Source: Microbulbifer yueqingensis (GTDB taxonomy: Bacteria; Pseudomonadota; Gammaproteobacteria; Pseudomonadales; Cellvibrionaceae). Taken from it: a stretch of DNA of 64,000 nucleotides. The translations under genes were made by a program, and so were the position numbers. The notes beneath the pieces are model-generated. The model ran no database searches and was not told the DNA's origin. It worked only from the letters and a program-made list of their open reading frames with translations. Below, piece by piece: positions 11,779-20,420 of this stretch (position 1 is its first letter; each line of letters begins with the position of its first letter). The stretch spans positions 186,001-250,000 of the forward strand of contig NZ_FNFH01000005.1 of NCBI RefSeq assembly GCF_900100355.1, given 5' to 3'.

Positions 11779-12627
11779 TCAAAGTTCCAGTGAAACGTTG
11801 TCGATCAGGCGCGCGGCACTGGTGTACATGGCGCCCAGTATGGTGATCTCGGTATCGTCGTGTGCGGCCGGTTCCAGGTTGCGACTGTTACAGATGGAGA
11901 AATAGTCCACCTTGAAGCCCGCCTCCCGGATACGGCGCGCGGCCTCGGCTTCCAGCTCGGCGAAATCGCGCCGGCCAGACACGATCTGGTCCTTTACCCA
12001 GTTCAGGGACTGGTTCAGCACCGGCACCCGGGGCCGCTCCGCGGCAGTGATATAACTGTTGCGCGAACTCATGGCGAGGCCGTCTGCCTCCCGATGCACC
12101 TCCGCGGCGACGATTTCCACCGGGATGCAGAGGTCCTCCACCATGCGGCGGATCACCGCCAGCTGCTGGAAGTCCTTGATACCGAATACCGCCTGGTGGG
12201 GCTGTACGATATTGAACAGCTTGGCCACTACGGTGGTGACCCCCTCGAAGTGCCCCGGGCGGCTGGCGCCGCACAGAACGTCGGTCATGGCCGGGCAGAC
12301 GACGCGGGTCTGCTGGTCCATGCCGTTGGGGTAGATCTCGTTCTCCTCCGGGTGGAAGAGGAAATCGCACCCGGCCTCGCGCAGGCGCGCCATGTCGTTT
12401 TCCAGCGTCCGCGGGTACTTGTCCCAGTCCTCATTGAGGCCGAACTGCAGGCGGTTGACGAAAATGGACACCACCACCACATCGCACTGCTGCTGGGCGG
12501 TCTTCACCAGCTGGATATGTGCGTCGTGGAGGTTGCCCATGGTGGGCACGAAGCCGATGGTCTTGCCGGCCCGGCGGGCCTCGCCCAGCGCCTCGCGCAG
12601 GCTGGCCACATGGTGGAATACTTGCAT
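11779..12627 (-). CDS. panC: Pantothenate synthetase
   Basis: 282 residues from the ATG at 12627 ([10 protein letters not shown]); an in-frame start at 12651 is less likely. PanC joins pantoate and beta-alanine using ATP. Family landmarks: the HIGH-like MGNLHDAH, the [19 protein letters not shown] segment, FGIKDFQQL and the KMSKS-like AMSSRNSYI. Several positions differ from the common pattern: HxGH is HDAH, FVNPxQF is FVNRLQF and FGEKD is FGIKD. The catalytic Lys of the last motif and both His are kept, so I expect a working but divergent enzyme. Confidence 0.93.
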   Translation of the reverse strand: MQVFHHVASLREALGEARRAGKTIGFVPTMGNLHDAHIQLVKTAQQQCDVVVVSIFVNRLQFGLNEDWDKYPRTLENDMARLREAGCDFLFHPEENEIYPNGMDQQTRVVCPAMTDVLCGASRPGHFEGVTTVVAKLFNIVQPHQAVFGIKDFQQLAVIRRMVEDLCIPVEIVAAEVHREADGLAMSSRNSYITAAERPRVPVLNQSLNWVKDQIVSGRRDFAELEAEAARRIREAGFKVDYFSICNSRNLEPAAHDDTEITILGAMYTSAARLIDNVSLEL

Positions 12628-12844
12628 CGCAGTCACTTCAGACGGGATCAATCAGCGCGGCATCATACTCGCTGGCGGAACTGGCGACAATATAGCCAGG
12701 CGGCCAGATCGCCCGATCTCCGGCAAAATCGCGGCGAAAATACCCGGAAAAGCCGCCAGATTCGCCAAAGCAGAACAATCCCTCGGTTTCTCTCCCACCG
12801 AAATCGCTGTCGGCCCGCAAATCGGGCAAAAAACATTGAAGTGG

Positions 12845-12860
12845 TTCAGGAAAGATTCAG
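12845..12860 (+). promoter_or_regulatory. Direct repeat TTCAG-N6-TTCAG, candidate response-regulator site
   Basis: Two TTCAG half-sites start 11 bp apart, one helical turn, about 80 nt before the ATG of the His-rich protein gene. Tandem direct repeats at this spacing are typical of OmpR/PhoB-family regulators. The rest of the 311-nt gap between panC and this gene shows no convincing ORF. Confidence 0.3.
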
Positions 12861-12938
12861 TCCCGGCGCGGCACACTGTGCTCCACAGTACGAGAGGTGG
12901 CCCCGGGGGTACCTCGATCGCCCGATGGAGACACTGCC

Positions 12939-13697
12939 ATGAACAAACTGATCACTGCAATCGCGGCTGCCGGCCTGCTTCTCGCCGGGCCCGCCCTCGC
13001 CGGCGACAGGGACGACCGCCACGGCTTCCGCGGCCACAAGGATTCCCAGCTGAGCGGCTCGGCATTCGACAAAGCCTACAACAAGTACCGCCGCGGTGAG
13101 CGCGATGGCGACCACAAGCGCCGCGGCGACCACGACAGGCACGGCGACTACAAGAAGCGCAGGCACGACGAGCGCGGCCACCACCGGGGTGACCGCCAGG
13201 GCCGCGGCGACTACGACGGGGACCATCGCGGCCACGGCGACCGCTATAAGTATGCCGGCAAGTACCACGACGGCCACCCGGGCCGCGGCCACGGCAAGCA
13301 CTGGAACAAGCACAAGCGCAAGCACTGGAAAAAGCACCATGGCCGGCACTGGGCGAGCCACGACTACGACCGCCGTTATTACCGCAAGCACCGGCACCAC
13401 TGGCGCCCGTCGCACTATGATTACGGTTACCGCTGGCGCCACCTGCCGAGCAACTTCGTGCGCATCAGCCTCGGCGGTATCGGCTTCTTCTACAGCGACG
13501 GCATCTTCTACCGCCGCCATGACCACGGCTACGTAGTAGCCCGGCCGCCTATCGGCGCGGTTGTTTACAGCCTGCCGGGGGCAGCGGTATCCCTGAGCTT
13601 CGGCGGCCTGAACTACTACGTGGCGTACGACACCTTCTACACCTGGGATCACCGTCACCGCGGCTACCGGGTAGTCGATAACCCCGGCTTTTATTGA
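12939..13697 (+). CDS. Secreted His/Arg/Lys-rich protein with DUF6515-like C-terminus
   Basis: 252 residues from the ATG at 12939 with GGAG upstream; the longer frame from 12897 is unsupported. A clear Sec signal peptide (MNKLITAIAAAGLLLAGPALA) precedes about 130 residues dominated by His, Arg, Lys, Asp and Gly in irregular repeats such as RRGDHDR and HRGHGDR. The last 85 residues are Tyr-rich with the pattern Y-D-G-x-F-Y-R...V-V-x-P-P-x-G-A-V-V, shared with the protein at 19645. The basic His-rich stretch could bind metal, polyanions or the envelope surface; no catalytic motif is visible. A strong terminator follows, so it is probably transcribed alone. Confidence 0.85.
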   Translation: MNKLITAIAAAGLLLAGPALAGDRDDRHGFRGHKDSQLSGSAFDKAYNKYRRGERDGDHKRRGDHDRHGDYKKRRHDERGHHRGDRQGRGDYDGDHRGHGDRYKYAGKYHDGHPGRGHGKHWNKHKRKHWKKHHGRHWASHDYDRRYYRKHRHHWRPSHYDYGYRWRHLPSNFVRISLGGIGFFYSDGIFYRRHDHGYVVARPPIGAVVYSLPGAAVSLSFGGLNYYVAYDTFYTWDHRHRGYRVVDNPGFY

Positions 13698-13734
13698 GCC
13701 GCCCAGACCGGGCGAATCCTTAACCCCAACTTCT

Positions 13735-13758
13735 GGCGGCCCACGGGCCGCCTTTTTT
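13735..13758 (+). terminator. Rho-independent terminator of the His-rich protein gene
   Basis: GGCGGCCC-AC-GGGCCGCC followed directly by six T residues, about 38 nt after the stop codon. Confidence 0.9.
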
Positions 13759-13759
13759 A

Positions 13760-14087
13760 TGGCTACGGGGCAGCCCTCTGCCCCCATACCGCTTCCGCCA
13801 CTTTCTCGCTACGGAACTTGCCGGGTCTCCGCCCACCCAAGAAACAGGCCGTTCCGATGAAAGGAGTCTCAAATTGCGCCACAAGATGTGCAGTGCGAGC
13901 AAAAGTGAGTAGGCTGTGGAATCAGGGTGGCAGCTGTTTCACTCAGAGCGCCGCCGTGATAAAAAACCGAAGTAAAATTTGATTATTCCCGCAGAAATAG
14001 GGCGGTTTTTTGAATCTATAGTTATTGCTTTCAGCACGCGATGGGCCCAAGATTCGCGCCCCGAACAAACCCAACTGATAAGGCGCC
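13760..14087 (+). other. speA upstream region (328 nt without a gene)
   Basis: No credible ORF. An inverted repeat with nine-nt arms (AAAAAACCG at 13961-13969 and CGGTTTTTT at 14003-14011) with a 33-nt loop ends in a T-run about 76 nt before the speA ATG. It could act as a weak attenuator, but the stem is short and AT-rich. I could not fix a sigma70 promoter with confidence. Confidence 0.35.
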
Positions 14088-16010
14088 ATGAAGCAGCAAC
14101 AAGTAAAAGACTGGACCTGTGAGGACTCGGCCGAGCTGTACGGCATTCGCAACTGGGGTGCCGGTTACTTCGACCTGAACGACAGCGGCGAAATCACCGT
14201 GAAAGTCCCCGCGGGCGACGGTGAGACCCGCGCCGTCTCCATGATGGAGATCGCCCAGGGCGCCATGGAGCGCGGTCTCGGCATGCCCCTGCTGCTGCGG
14301 ATCGAGAACCTGCTGGATGCGCAGGTGGCGCTGATCAACGAGTCGTTCGGCCGCGCGATCGAGAGCTGCGGCTATAACAATGTCTTTCGCGGCGTCTTTC
14401 CCATCAAGGTCAACCAGCAGTGCCAGGTGATCGAGGAAATCGCCCGCGCCGGCCACCCCTTCAATCACGGCCTGGAGGCCGGCAGCAAGGCTGAGCTGAT
14501 TGCCGCCCTGTCGACGCTCGACAATGCCGAGTCGCTGATCATCTGCAATGGCTACAAGGACGAGGAGTTCATCAACCTCGGCCTCCAGGCGCAGCGGCTG
14601 GGCGTACAGGTATTTTTCGTGGTGGAAACCCCCTCGGAAGTGGAGACCATCATCACCTGTGCCGAACGCGAGCAGGTGCGCCCCAATATCGGCGTGCGCA
14701 TCAAGCTGGCGTCAAAAGTGGGGGGCTACTGGAACGCCACCAGCGGCGACCGCAGCATTTTCGGCCTCGGCAGCAACGACCTGATTGCCATGGTGGACCA
14801 GCTGCGCCGCCACGACATGCTCGACTGCCTGAAACTGTTGCATTACCACCTGGGCTCACAGGTGCCGAACATCCGCGACATCCGTACCGGTGTGCTGGAG
14901 GCCTGCCGCTATTACGCTGACCTGGTGGAGGAAGGCGCGGCCATGGGGTACCTGGACCTGGGCGGCGGCCTGGCGGTGGATTACGACGGCTCCAAGACCA
15001 ATTACACCCACAGCAAGAACTACTCCCTCGACGAGTACTGCGTGGACGTGGTCGAGGCCATTATGGGCACCCTGGACAGCGAGGGCGTGGCGCACCCGGT
15101 GATCATCACCGAATCGGGCCGCGCCACCGTGGCCTACTCGTCGGTGCTGCTGTTCGACATCCTCGACACCACCCGCTTCGAACCGGTTGAACTCGAGCAT
15201 ACGAAGATCACCGAGGATGACCACCCGATGCTGCGCAACCTGCAGGATGCGGCTGGCAACATCACCGCCAAGAACCTCCAGGAAAGTTACAACGACGCGC
15301 TCTATTATCGGGACGAGGTGCGCTCCCTCTACCTGCACGGGCAGGTGAGCCTGCGCGAGCGCGCGAACGCCGAGAACCTGTTTTTGCAGGCCGCGCAGAA
15401 GATCCGTACCCTCCTCGACGAAGCCGAGGAAATCCCGGTGGACCTGCAGGCGCTGCCCGAGGTCCTGTCGGACATCTATTATGCGAACATCAGTGTGTTC
15501 CAGTCGCTGCCGGACATGTGGGCCATCGACCAGGTATTTCCCCTGGTGCCCATTCACCGGCACGACGAGGCACCCACGCGCTCGGCGATCATCGCGGATA
15601 TCACCTGCGACTGTGATGGCAAGATCGACCGCTTTATCGGCCGCCAGGAAGAGCAGAAGACACTGCCACTGCACCCCCTGCGGGAGGGCGAAGACTATAT
15701 CCTCGGCACCTTCCTGGTGGGCGCCTACCAGGAAACCCTGGGGGACCTGCACAACCTGTTCGGCGATACCAACGTGGTGAACGTGCGTATCAATGACGAC
15801 GGCAGCGTGGACTACAGCCGCGAGATCCACGGCGACAGCATCGCCGACGTGCTGAGCTACGTGGAGTACCGTCCGCAGGATATGTTCGAGCACTTCCGCA
15901 AGCTGGCCGAGCGGGCGGTGAAAGACGGGCGTATCAGCCCGCAGCAGCGCAAGCAGATCCTGCACACCTACACCGCCAGCATGAGTGGCTACACCTATTT
16001 CGAAAAATAG
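14088..16010 (+). CDS. speA: Biosynthetic arginine decarboxylase
   Basis: 640 residues (E. coli SpeA is 658) with AAGG upstream of the ATG. It converts arginine to agmatine using PLP. The PLP Lys is seen in VFPIKVNQQ (Lys107), and the substrate and PLP region LDLGGGLAVDYDG follows the fold III decarboxylase barrel, then the C-terminal beta-domain with the family-specific insertions of SpeA. It is the first gene of a four-step spermidine cluster: arginine to agmatine here, agmatine to putrescine by the agmatinase at 18657, and putrescine to spermidine by the two genes between them. Confidence 0.97.
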   Translation: MKQQQVKDWTCEDSAELYGIRNWGAGYFDLNDSGEITVKVPAGDGETRAVSMMEIAQGAMERGLGMPLLLRIENLLDAQVALINESFGRAIESCGYNNVFRGVFPIKVNQQCQVIEEIARAGHPFNHGLEAGSKAELIAALSTLDNAESLIICNGYKDEEFINLGLQAQRLGVQVFFVVETPSEVETIITCAEREQVRPNIGVRIKLASKVGGYWNATSGDRSIFGLGSNDLIAMVDQLRRHDMLDCLKLLHYHLGSQVPNIRDIRTGVLEACRYYADLVEEGAAMGYLDLGGGLAVDYDGSKTNYTHSKNYSLDEYCVDVVEAIMGTLDSEGVAHPVIITESGRATVAYSSVLLFDILDTTRFEPVELEHTKITEDDHPMLRNLQDAAGNITAKNLQESYNDALYYRDEVRSLYLHGQVSLRERANAENLFLQAAQKIRTLLDEAEEIPVDLQALPEVLSDIYYANISVFQSLPDMWAIDQVFPLVPIHRHDEAPTRSAIIADITCDCDGKIDRFIGRQEEQKTLPLHPLREGEDYILGTFLVGAYQETLGDLHNLFGDTNVVNVRINDDGSVDYSREIHGDSIADVLSYVEYRPQDMFEHFRKLAERAVKDGRISPQQRKQILHTYTASMSGYTYFEK

Positions 16011-16115
16011 TGCAGTGACGCAAAAGGGCGAGCGCAGAACCCGCAGCCCGCTCCCATTGCATTACCGCAAGAATAACGGCCAGCGGCCGCGACAGAAAAT
16101 TAACGGAGGATTTTC

Positions 16116-17309
16116 ATGGCTAATGTACTGATTGTCGGCGCCGGTGGCGTCGGCCAGGTTGTCGCCCACAAATGTGCCCAGGTGGAAGATGTCTTCGAGA
16201 ACATCACCCTGGCCAGCCGCACCAAGAGCAAGTGCGACAAGATCGCCGCGATGCTGCCGCGCAAGATCAACACCGCCGAGGTGGACGCCGACAACGTGAA
16301 GGAAATGGTGGCGCTGATCGAGAAGGTCAAGCCCGACATGGTGATCAACGTCGCCCTGCCCTACCAGGACCTGCACATCATGGACGCCTGCCTGGAGACG
16401 GGGGTGCACTACCTGGATACCGCCAATTACGAGCCGCCGGAAGAAGCCAAGTTCGAATACAAGTGGCAGTGGGCGTACCAGGAAAAATTCGAGAAGGCCG
16501 GCCTGATGGCCCTGCTCGGCAGTGGTTTCGATCCGGGCGTCACCAGTGTTTTCACCGCCTACGCGAAGAAGCACCATTTCGACCGCATCAAGACGCTGGA
16601 TATCATCGACTGCAACGCGGGTGACCACGGCCTGCCGTTTGCCACCAACTTCAACCCGGAAATCAACATCCGCGAGATTACCGCCAACGGGCGCTACTGG
16701 GAAAACGGTGAGTGGATCACCACCAAGCCGCTGGAGGAAAGGCGCGAGTTCGATTTCCCCGCCGGTATCGGCGAGAAGGACATCTACCTGCTCTACCACG
16801 AGGAGCTGGAATCCCTCTCCAAGCACTTCCCGGAGATCGAGCGTGCGCGCTTCTGGATGACCTTCTCGGCCAACTACCTCAAGCACCTGGAGGTGCTGCA
16901 GAATGTGGGCATGACCAGCATCGAGCCGGTGGAATTCCAGGGCCAGGAAATCGTCCCCATCCAGTTCCTCAAGGAGCTGCTGCCGGACCCTGCCAGCCTG
17001 GGGCCGCTGACCAAGGGCAAGACCTGCATCGGCAACATCGTGCACGGCACCAAGGACGGCGAGGACAAGGTGTACTACGTGTACAACATCTGCGACCACC
17101 AGGAGTGCTACAAGGAGGTCAAGTCGCAGGCCATTTCCTATACCACCGGCGTGCCCGCGATGATCGGTGCCAAGATGATGCTGGAGGGCAAGTGGATGAA
17201 GCCCGGCGTATGGAACCTGGAACAGCTGGATCCGGATCCCTTCATGCACGACCTGAACCAGTACGGGCTCCCCTGGCACGAGACCTGGCTGGACAAGCCG
17301 TTCAACTGA
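16116..17309 (+). CDS. Carboxy(nor)spermidine dehydrogenase, saccharopine dehydrogenase-like
   Basis: 397 residues with a strong GGAGG site. An N-terminal Rossmann motif (VLIVGAGGVGQVVAHKCA) and the LETGVHYLDTANYE region place it in the saccharopine dehydrogenase family, in the branch that makes carboxyspermidine or carboxynorspermidine from L-aspartate semialdehyde and putrescine or diaminopropane with NADPH. The next gene is the matching decarboxylase, which settles the role better than sequence alone. With arginine decarboxylase and agmatinase nearby, putrescine is the likely amine and spermidine the product. No S-adenosylmethionine decarboxylase is in the window. Confidence 0.93.
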   Translation: MANVLIVGAGGVGQVVAHKCAQVEDVFENITLASRTKSKCDKIAAMLPRKINTAEVDADNVKEMVALIEKVKPDMVINVALPYQDLHIMDACLETGVHYLDTANYEPPEEAKFEYKWQWAYQEKFEKAGLMALLGSGFDPGVTSVFTAYAKKHHFDRIKTLDIIDCNAGDHGLPFATNFNPEINIREITANGRYWENGEWITTKPLEERREFDFPAGIGEKDIYLLYHEELESLSKHFPEIERARFWMTFSANYLKHLEVLQNVGMTSIEPVEFQGQEIVPIQFLKELLPDPASLGPLTKGKTCIGNIVHGTKDGEDKVYYVYNICDHQECYKEVKSQAISYTTGVPAMIGAKMMLEGKWMKPGVWNLEQLDPDPFMHDLNQYGLPWHETWLDKPFN

Positions 17310-17376
17310 TCCCCCTTCCCGGCACAGGGTCCGCCAACCGGCAGGCCCTGTGCGTAACCAGTGATGCAGACTCTCT

Positions 17377-18570
17377 ATGGACCTGACGCCCCGCAAAGAC
17401 TATTTCGGCAGTTTCGATCCGTCGCGCGTGCCCTCGCCCTGTTTCGTGGTGGACGAGGCGGCACTGCGTGACAACCTCGCGGTGCTGGCAGACGTGCAGG
17501 AGCGCAGCGGCGCCAAGGTGCTCGCCGCGCTTAAAGCCTTTTCCATGTTCAGCACCGGCCATATCGTGGCCGAGTACCTGAGCGGTACCTGTGCCAGTGG
17601 CCTGCACGAGGCCCGCCTGGGCTTCGAGGAGTACGGCGGCCGGGAGCAAGGCAAGGAGGTTCACGTATTCAGCGCCGGCTACAAGGAGGAAGAGCTGCGC
17701 GAGATCCTGGGTTTTGCCCACCATGTCATCTTCAACTCCTTCTCCCAGTGGAAACGCTATCGCGCCCTGTGCCTGGAGGCGCAGCAACAGCGCCCGGAAC
17801 TGCGTTTCGGCCTGCGCATCAATCCCGAGCACTCCGAGGGCACCACGGCACTTTACGATCCCTGCGCCCCCTGCTCGCGCCTCGGTATTATCCGCTCGCA
17901 GTTCGAGAACGAGGACCTTGCCGGCATCAGCGGGCTGCATTTCCATACCCTGTGCGAGCAGGACTTTGCCCCGCTGGCGCGCACCATCGCCGCCGTGGAG
18001 GAGAAGTTTGGCGACCTGATCCCGCAGATGGAGTGGATCAATTTCGGCGGCGGCCACCACATCACCCGCGGGGACTACCAGGTGGACGCGCTGGTGGAGG
18101 CGGTAAAGGACTTCGCCGGGCGCCACGACGTGCAGGTATACCTGGAGCCGGGCGAGGCCATCTCGCTCTTCGCCGGCGTGCTGGTGGGCGAGGTGATCGA
18201 CCTGACCTGGAACGGTGTCGACCAGGCCATCCTCGACGTCTCTGCCACCTGCCACATGCCGGATGTGCTGGAGATGCCCTACCGCCCGGACATCACCGGT
18301 GCCGCGCGACCGGGCGAGCTACCGCACACCTACAAGCTGGGCGGCCAGAGCTGCCTGGCCGGCGACAGTATCGGTGAGTACAGCTTCGCCGAGCCCCTGC
18401 AGGTGGGCGACCGGCTGGTGTTCGAGGAGATGGCGTACTACACCATGGTGAAGACCAATACCTTCAACGGCATCCCGTTGCCCTCGATCGCCCTGTGGAA
18501 TTCCGAAACCGACGCACTGCAGGTCGTGAAGGAGTTCGGTTATGACGATTTCAAGGGCCGACTCTCCTGA
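17377..18570 (+). CDS. nspC: Carboxynorspermidine/carboxyspermidine decarboxylase
   Basis: 397 residues. This PLP enzyme of the alanine racemase-like fold III group removes the carboxyl group from carboxyspermidine or carboxynorspermidine. The PLP Lys is in LAALKAFSMF (Lys53), and the INFGGGHH and AYYTMVKTNTFNG motifs near the barrel and dimer interface are present. The cysteine region GGQSCLAGDS is the substrate-binding loop seen in related decarboxylases. It follows the dehydrogenase by 67 nt and precedes agmatinase by 86 nt. The ribosome site before the ATG is weak. Confidence 0.96.
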   Translation: MDLTPRKDYFGSFDPSRVPSPCFVVDEAALRDNLAVLADVQERSGAKVLAALKAFSMFSTGHIVAEYLSGTCASGLHEARLGFEEYGGREQGKEVHVFSAGYKEEELREILGFAHHVIFNSFSQWKRYRALCLEAQQQRPELRFGLRINPEHSEGTTALYDPCAPCSRLGIIRSQFENEDLAGISGLHFHTLCEQDFAPLARTIAAVEEKFGDLIPQMEWINFGGGHHITRGDYQVDALVEAVKDFAGRHDVQVYLEPGEAISLFAGVLVGEVIDLTWNGVDQAILDVSATCHMPDVLEMPYRPDITGAARPGELPHTYKLGGQSCLAGDSIGEYSFAEPLQVGDRLVFEEMAYYTMVKTNTFNGIPLPSIALWNSETDALQVVKEFGYDDFKGRLS

Positions 18571-18656
18571 GTTCCCGGCCCACTAAACTGTTCCAGCGGC
18601 GCTTGATAGCCGCTCGCGGCACGATCCGTGCGGTATCCCGAAAGAGATAGGCAAAG

Positions 18657-19532
18657 ATGCTCTCAGACAACGATTACCCGATCTTCCTGGGCTCCGAAAT
18701 CGAGCAGCCCCGCGCCGAAGAGGCCCTGTTCCATATCATTCCCATCCCCTATGAGGAGACGGTGTCCTATGGCGGTGGCACGGGCAAGGGGCCCGCGGCC
18801 ATCCTCGAGGCCTCCTGGCAGCTGGAGACCTTCGACAACTTCTCCTCTCCGTGTGACCTCGGCATCTACACCCGCTCCCCCGTGAACGTGAACGGCGAGC
18901 CGGAGCAGGTTATGGACAATATTGCCGCCGCCACCCGCGAGGTGCTCGACCTCGGCAAGATGCCGGTGGGCATCGGCGGCGAGCACTCGGTCACCTGGGG
19001 GGTCATCAAGGGCCTGCTGGATGCGGGCGTGGAGGATTTCGGTGTGGTACAGATCGACGCCCACGCGGACCTGCGCGACCGCTACGAGGGCCAGAAGCAC
19101 AGCCACGCCAGTGTGATGCGGCTGGTGGTGGAGGCCGGGGTGCCGCTGTACCAGCTGGGCATACGCGCCTACTGCGAGGAGGAGATGGCCGCCCGGCAGA
19201 AGTACGGTGTGCACTACCTGGACGCCCACCAGCTGGTACCCACCAATGTGCAGGAATTCGAGTTGCCGGAGGACTTTCCCTCGAAGGTATTCTTTACCCT
19301 GGATGTGGACGGTATCGACCCTTCGGTCTTCCCATCCACCGGCACCCCGGTACCGGGCGGCCTGGGCTGGTACCAGACCCTCAACCTGTTCGAATCGGTA
19401 GCCCGCCAGCGGGAGATCATCGGTTTCGACCTGCTGGAATTCGCGCCGATCGAGGGATTCCACGCCTACGACTTCGCCGCTGCACAGCTACTCTACAAAT
19501 TGATGGGGATCGTACAGCGCCATCGCCGGTGA
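18657..19532 (+). CDS. speB: Agmatinase
   Basis: 291 residues of the ureohydrolase family. The manganese-binding motifs are complete: GGEHS (107-111), DAHADLRD (134-141), HSHASV (148-153) and LDVDGIDPS (215-223). It hydrolyses agmatine to putrescine and urea. Proclavaminate amidino hydrolase or guanidinobutyrase activity cannot be excluded from the motifs, but its position after speA and next to carboxyspermidine genes makes agmatinase the natural reading. Confidence 0.93.
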   Translation: MLSDNDYPIFLGSEIEQPRAEEALFHIIPIPYEETVSYGGGTGKGPAAILEASWQLETFDNFSSPCDLGIYTRSPVNVNGEPEQVMDNIAAATREVLDLGKMPVGIGGEHSVTWGVIKGLLDAGVEDFGVVQIDAHADLRDRYEGQKHSHASVMRLVVEAGVPLYQLGIRAYCEEEMAARQKYGVHYLDAHQLVPTNVQEFELPEDFPSKVFFTLDVDGIDPSVFPSTGTPVPGGLGWYQTLNLFESVARQREIIGFDLLEFAPIEGFHAYDFAAAQLLYKLMGIVQRHRR

Positions 19533-19599
19533 CCGGTAGTCCGGGACAGCCCGGAGAACAAATCTTAACAACTGGGCATGGCATTAGGGGCACCAGGTC

Positions 19600-19614
19600 G
19601 GTTAAAATTTAACC
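19600..19614. promoter_or_regulatory. AT-rich palindrome before the second DUF6515-like gene
   Basis: GGTTAAA-A-TTTAACC is a perfect dyad about 30 nt before the ATG at 19645, in a position suited to an operator. The regulator is unknown. Confidence 0.3.
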
Positions 19615-19644
19615 ACTTGTAAGTACTCGCTTCGCGGAGAAGCC

Positions 19645-20334
19645 ATGAAAATATTGAGGTTTGCGCTCGGCGCCGCCGGACTCGCGGTGCTGACTGCCTT
19701 TGCATTCGCACCACCCGCCGATGCTCGCGGAGCCGGCTACGACCGCCACGGCTACGGCCATCACCATTACAAGCGGCACCACGGCCCCCGGCACTGGCAC
19801 GGGCGCCATGGGCCGCGGATCTCGCTGGGACTGGCCTTCCCGGTCCTTCCGGCAGGCTTTGTCAGCCTCGGGGTTGGCGGCCGCCCCTACTACTATCACG
19901 GCGGTCACTTCTTCCGTCCCGGTCCCGCCGGCTACGTGGTGGTATCCGCGCCGCTGGGCGCCTCGGTGGTGTCCCTCCCCGGCAGCGCCGTGCGGGTGGA
20001 GATCGGCGGCGCCATCTACTACCAGTATGCCGATGCCTACTACCAGTGGCACCCCGCACGCCGGCTCTACGTGGTGGTGCCGCCACCAGCTGGCGTGCCG
20101 GTAGCCATGCCGGCACCAGCCCCGGCTGCCCCTCCTGAGCCCGGCGAGCCGGTCAAGGGCGGCGGCCCGGCCGGGGTTAGCGGTGCATACGCGCCGGGCG
20201 AGGTCCTGGACAGCCTGCCGGTGGGCTACACGGCGGAGGTGATCAACGGGGTACAGTACTACCGCTACGGCGACCAGTACTTCATGCCCGCCCAGCGGGA
20301 TGGGCGCGAGGTATACGTAGCCGTACAGATCTGA
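19645..20334 (+). CDS. Secreted DUF6515-like His/Tyr-rich protein
   Basis: 229 residues with GGAGAAGCC before the ATG. A signal peptide (about residues 1-28, ending PADA) leads to a His-rich segment (YGHHHYKRHHGPRHWHGRHG), then a Tyr/Gly-rich domain (Y-Y-Y-H-G-G-H-F-F...Y-V-V-V-S-A-P-L-G-A-S-V-V), a Pro/Ala linker (about 150-175) and a second Tyr motif (VQYYRYGDQYF). The same central pattern occurs in the protein at 12939, so the two are distant paralogs placed on either side of the spermidine cluster. A periplasmic or surface role is likely; the function is unknown. Confidence 0.88.
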   Translation: MKILRFALGAAGLAVLTAFAFAPPADARGAGYDRHGYGHHHYKRHHGPRHWHGRHGPRISLGLAFPVLPAGFVSLGVGGRPYYYHGGHFFRPGPAGYVVVSAPLGASVVSLPGSAVRVEIGGAIYYQYADAYYQWHPARRLYVVVPPPAGVPVAMPAPAPAAPPEPGEPVKGGGPAGVSGAYAPGEVLDSLPVGYTAEVINGVQYYRYGDQYFMPAQRDGREVYVAVQI

Positions 20335-20356
20335 GCCCCCCCGGCCACACGGCCAG

Positions 20357-20394
20357 ACGAAGAAGGGCGATCCAGTTGGATCGCCCTTCTTCGT
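20357..20394. terminator. Bidirectional terminator between the DUF6515-like gene and dnaB
   Basis: A perfect 18-bp stem (20357-20374 with 20377-20394) with a 2-nt loop, A/T-rich at its outer ends, in the gap between two convergent genes. Confidence 0.85.
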
Positions 20395-20420
20395 AATTGG
20401 ACCTGCAGGTCAGGTGGCTG

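Noticed and set aside
13100..13540. Tandem repeat array or CRISPR-like pattern in the His-rich gene
   Set aside because: The repeats are irregular codon-level low complexity within a coding frame, with no constant spacer or repeat length.
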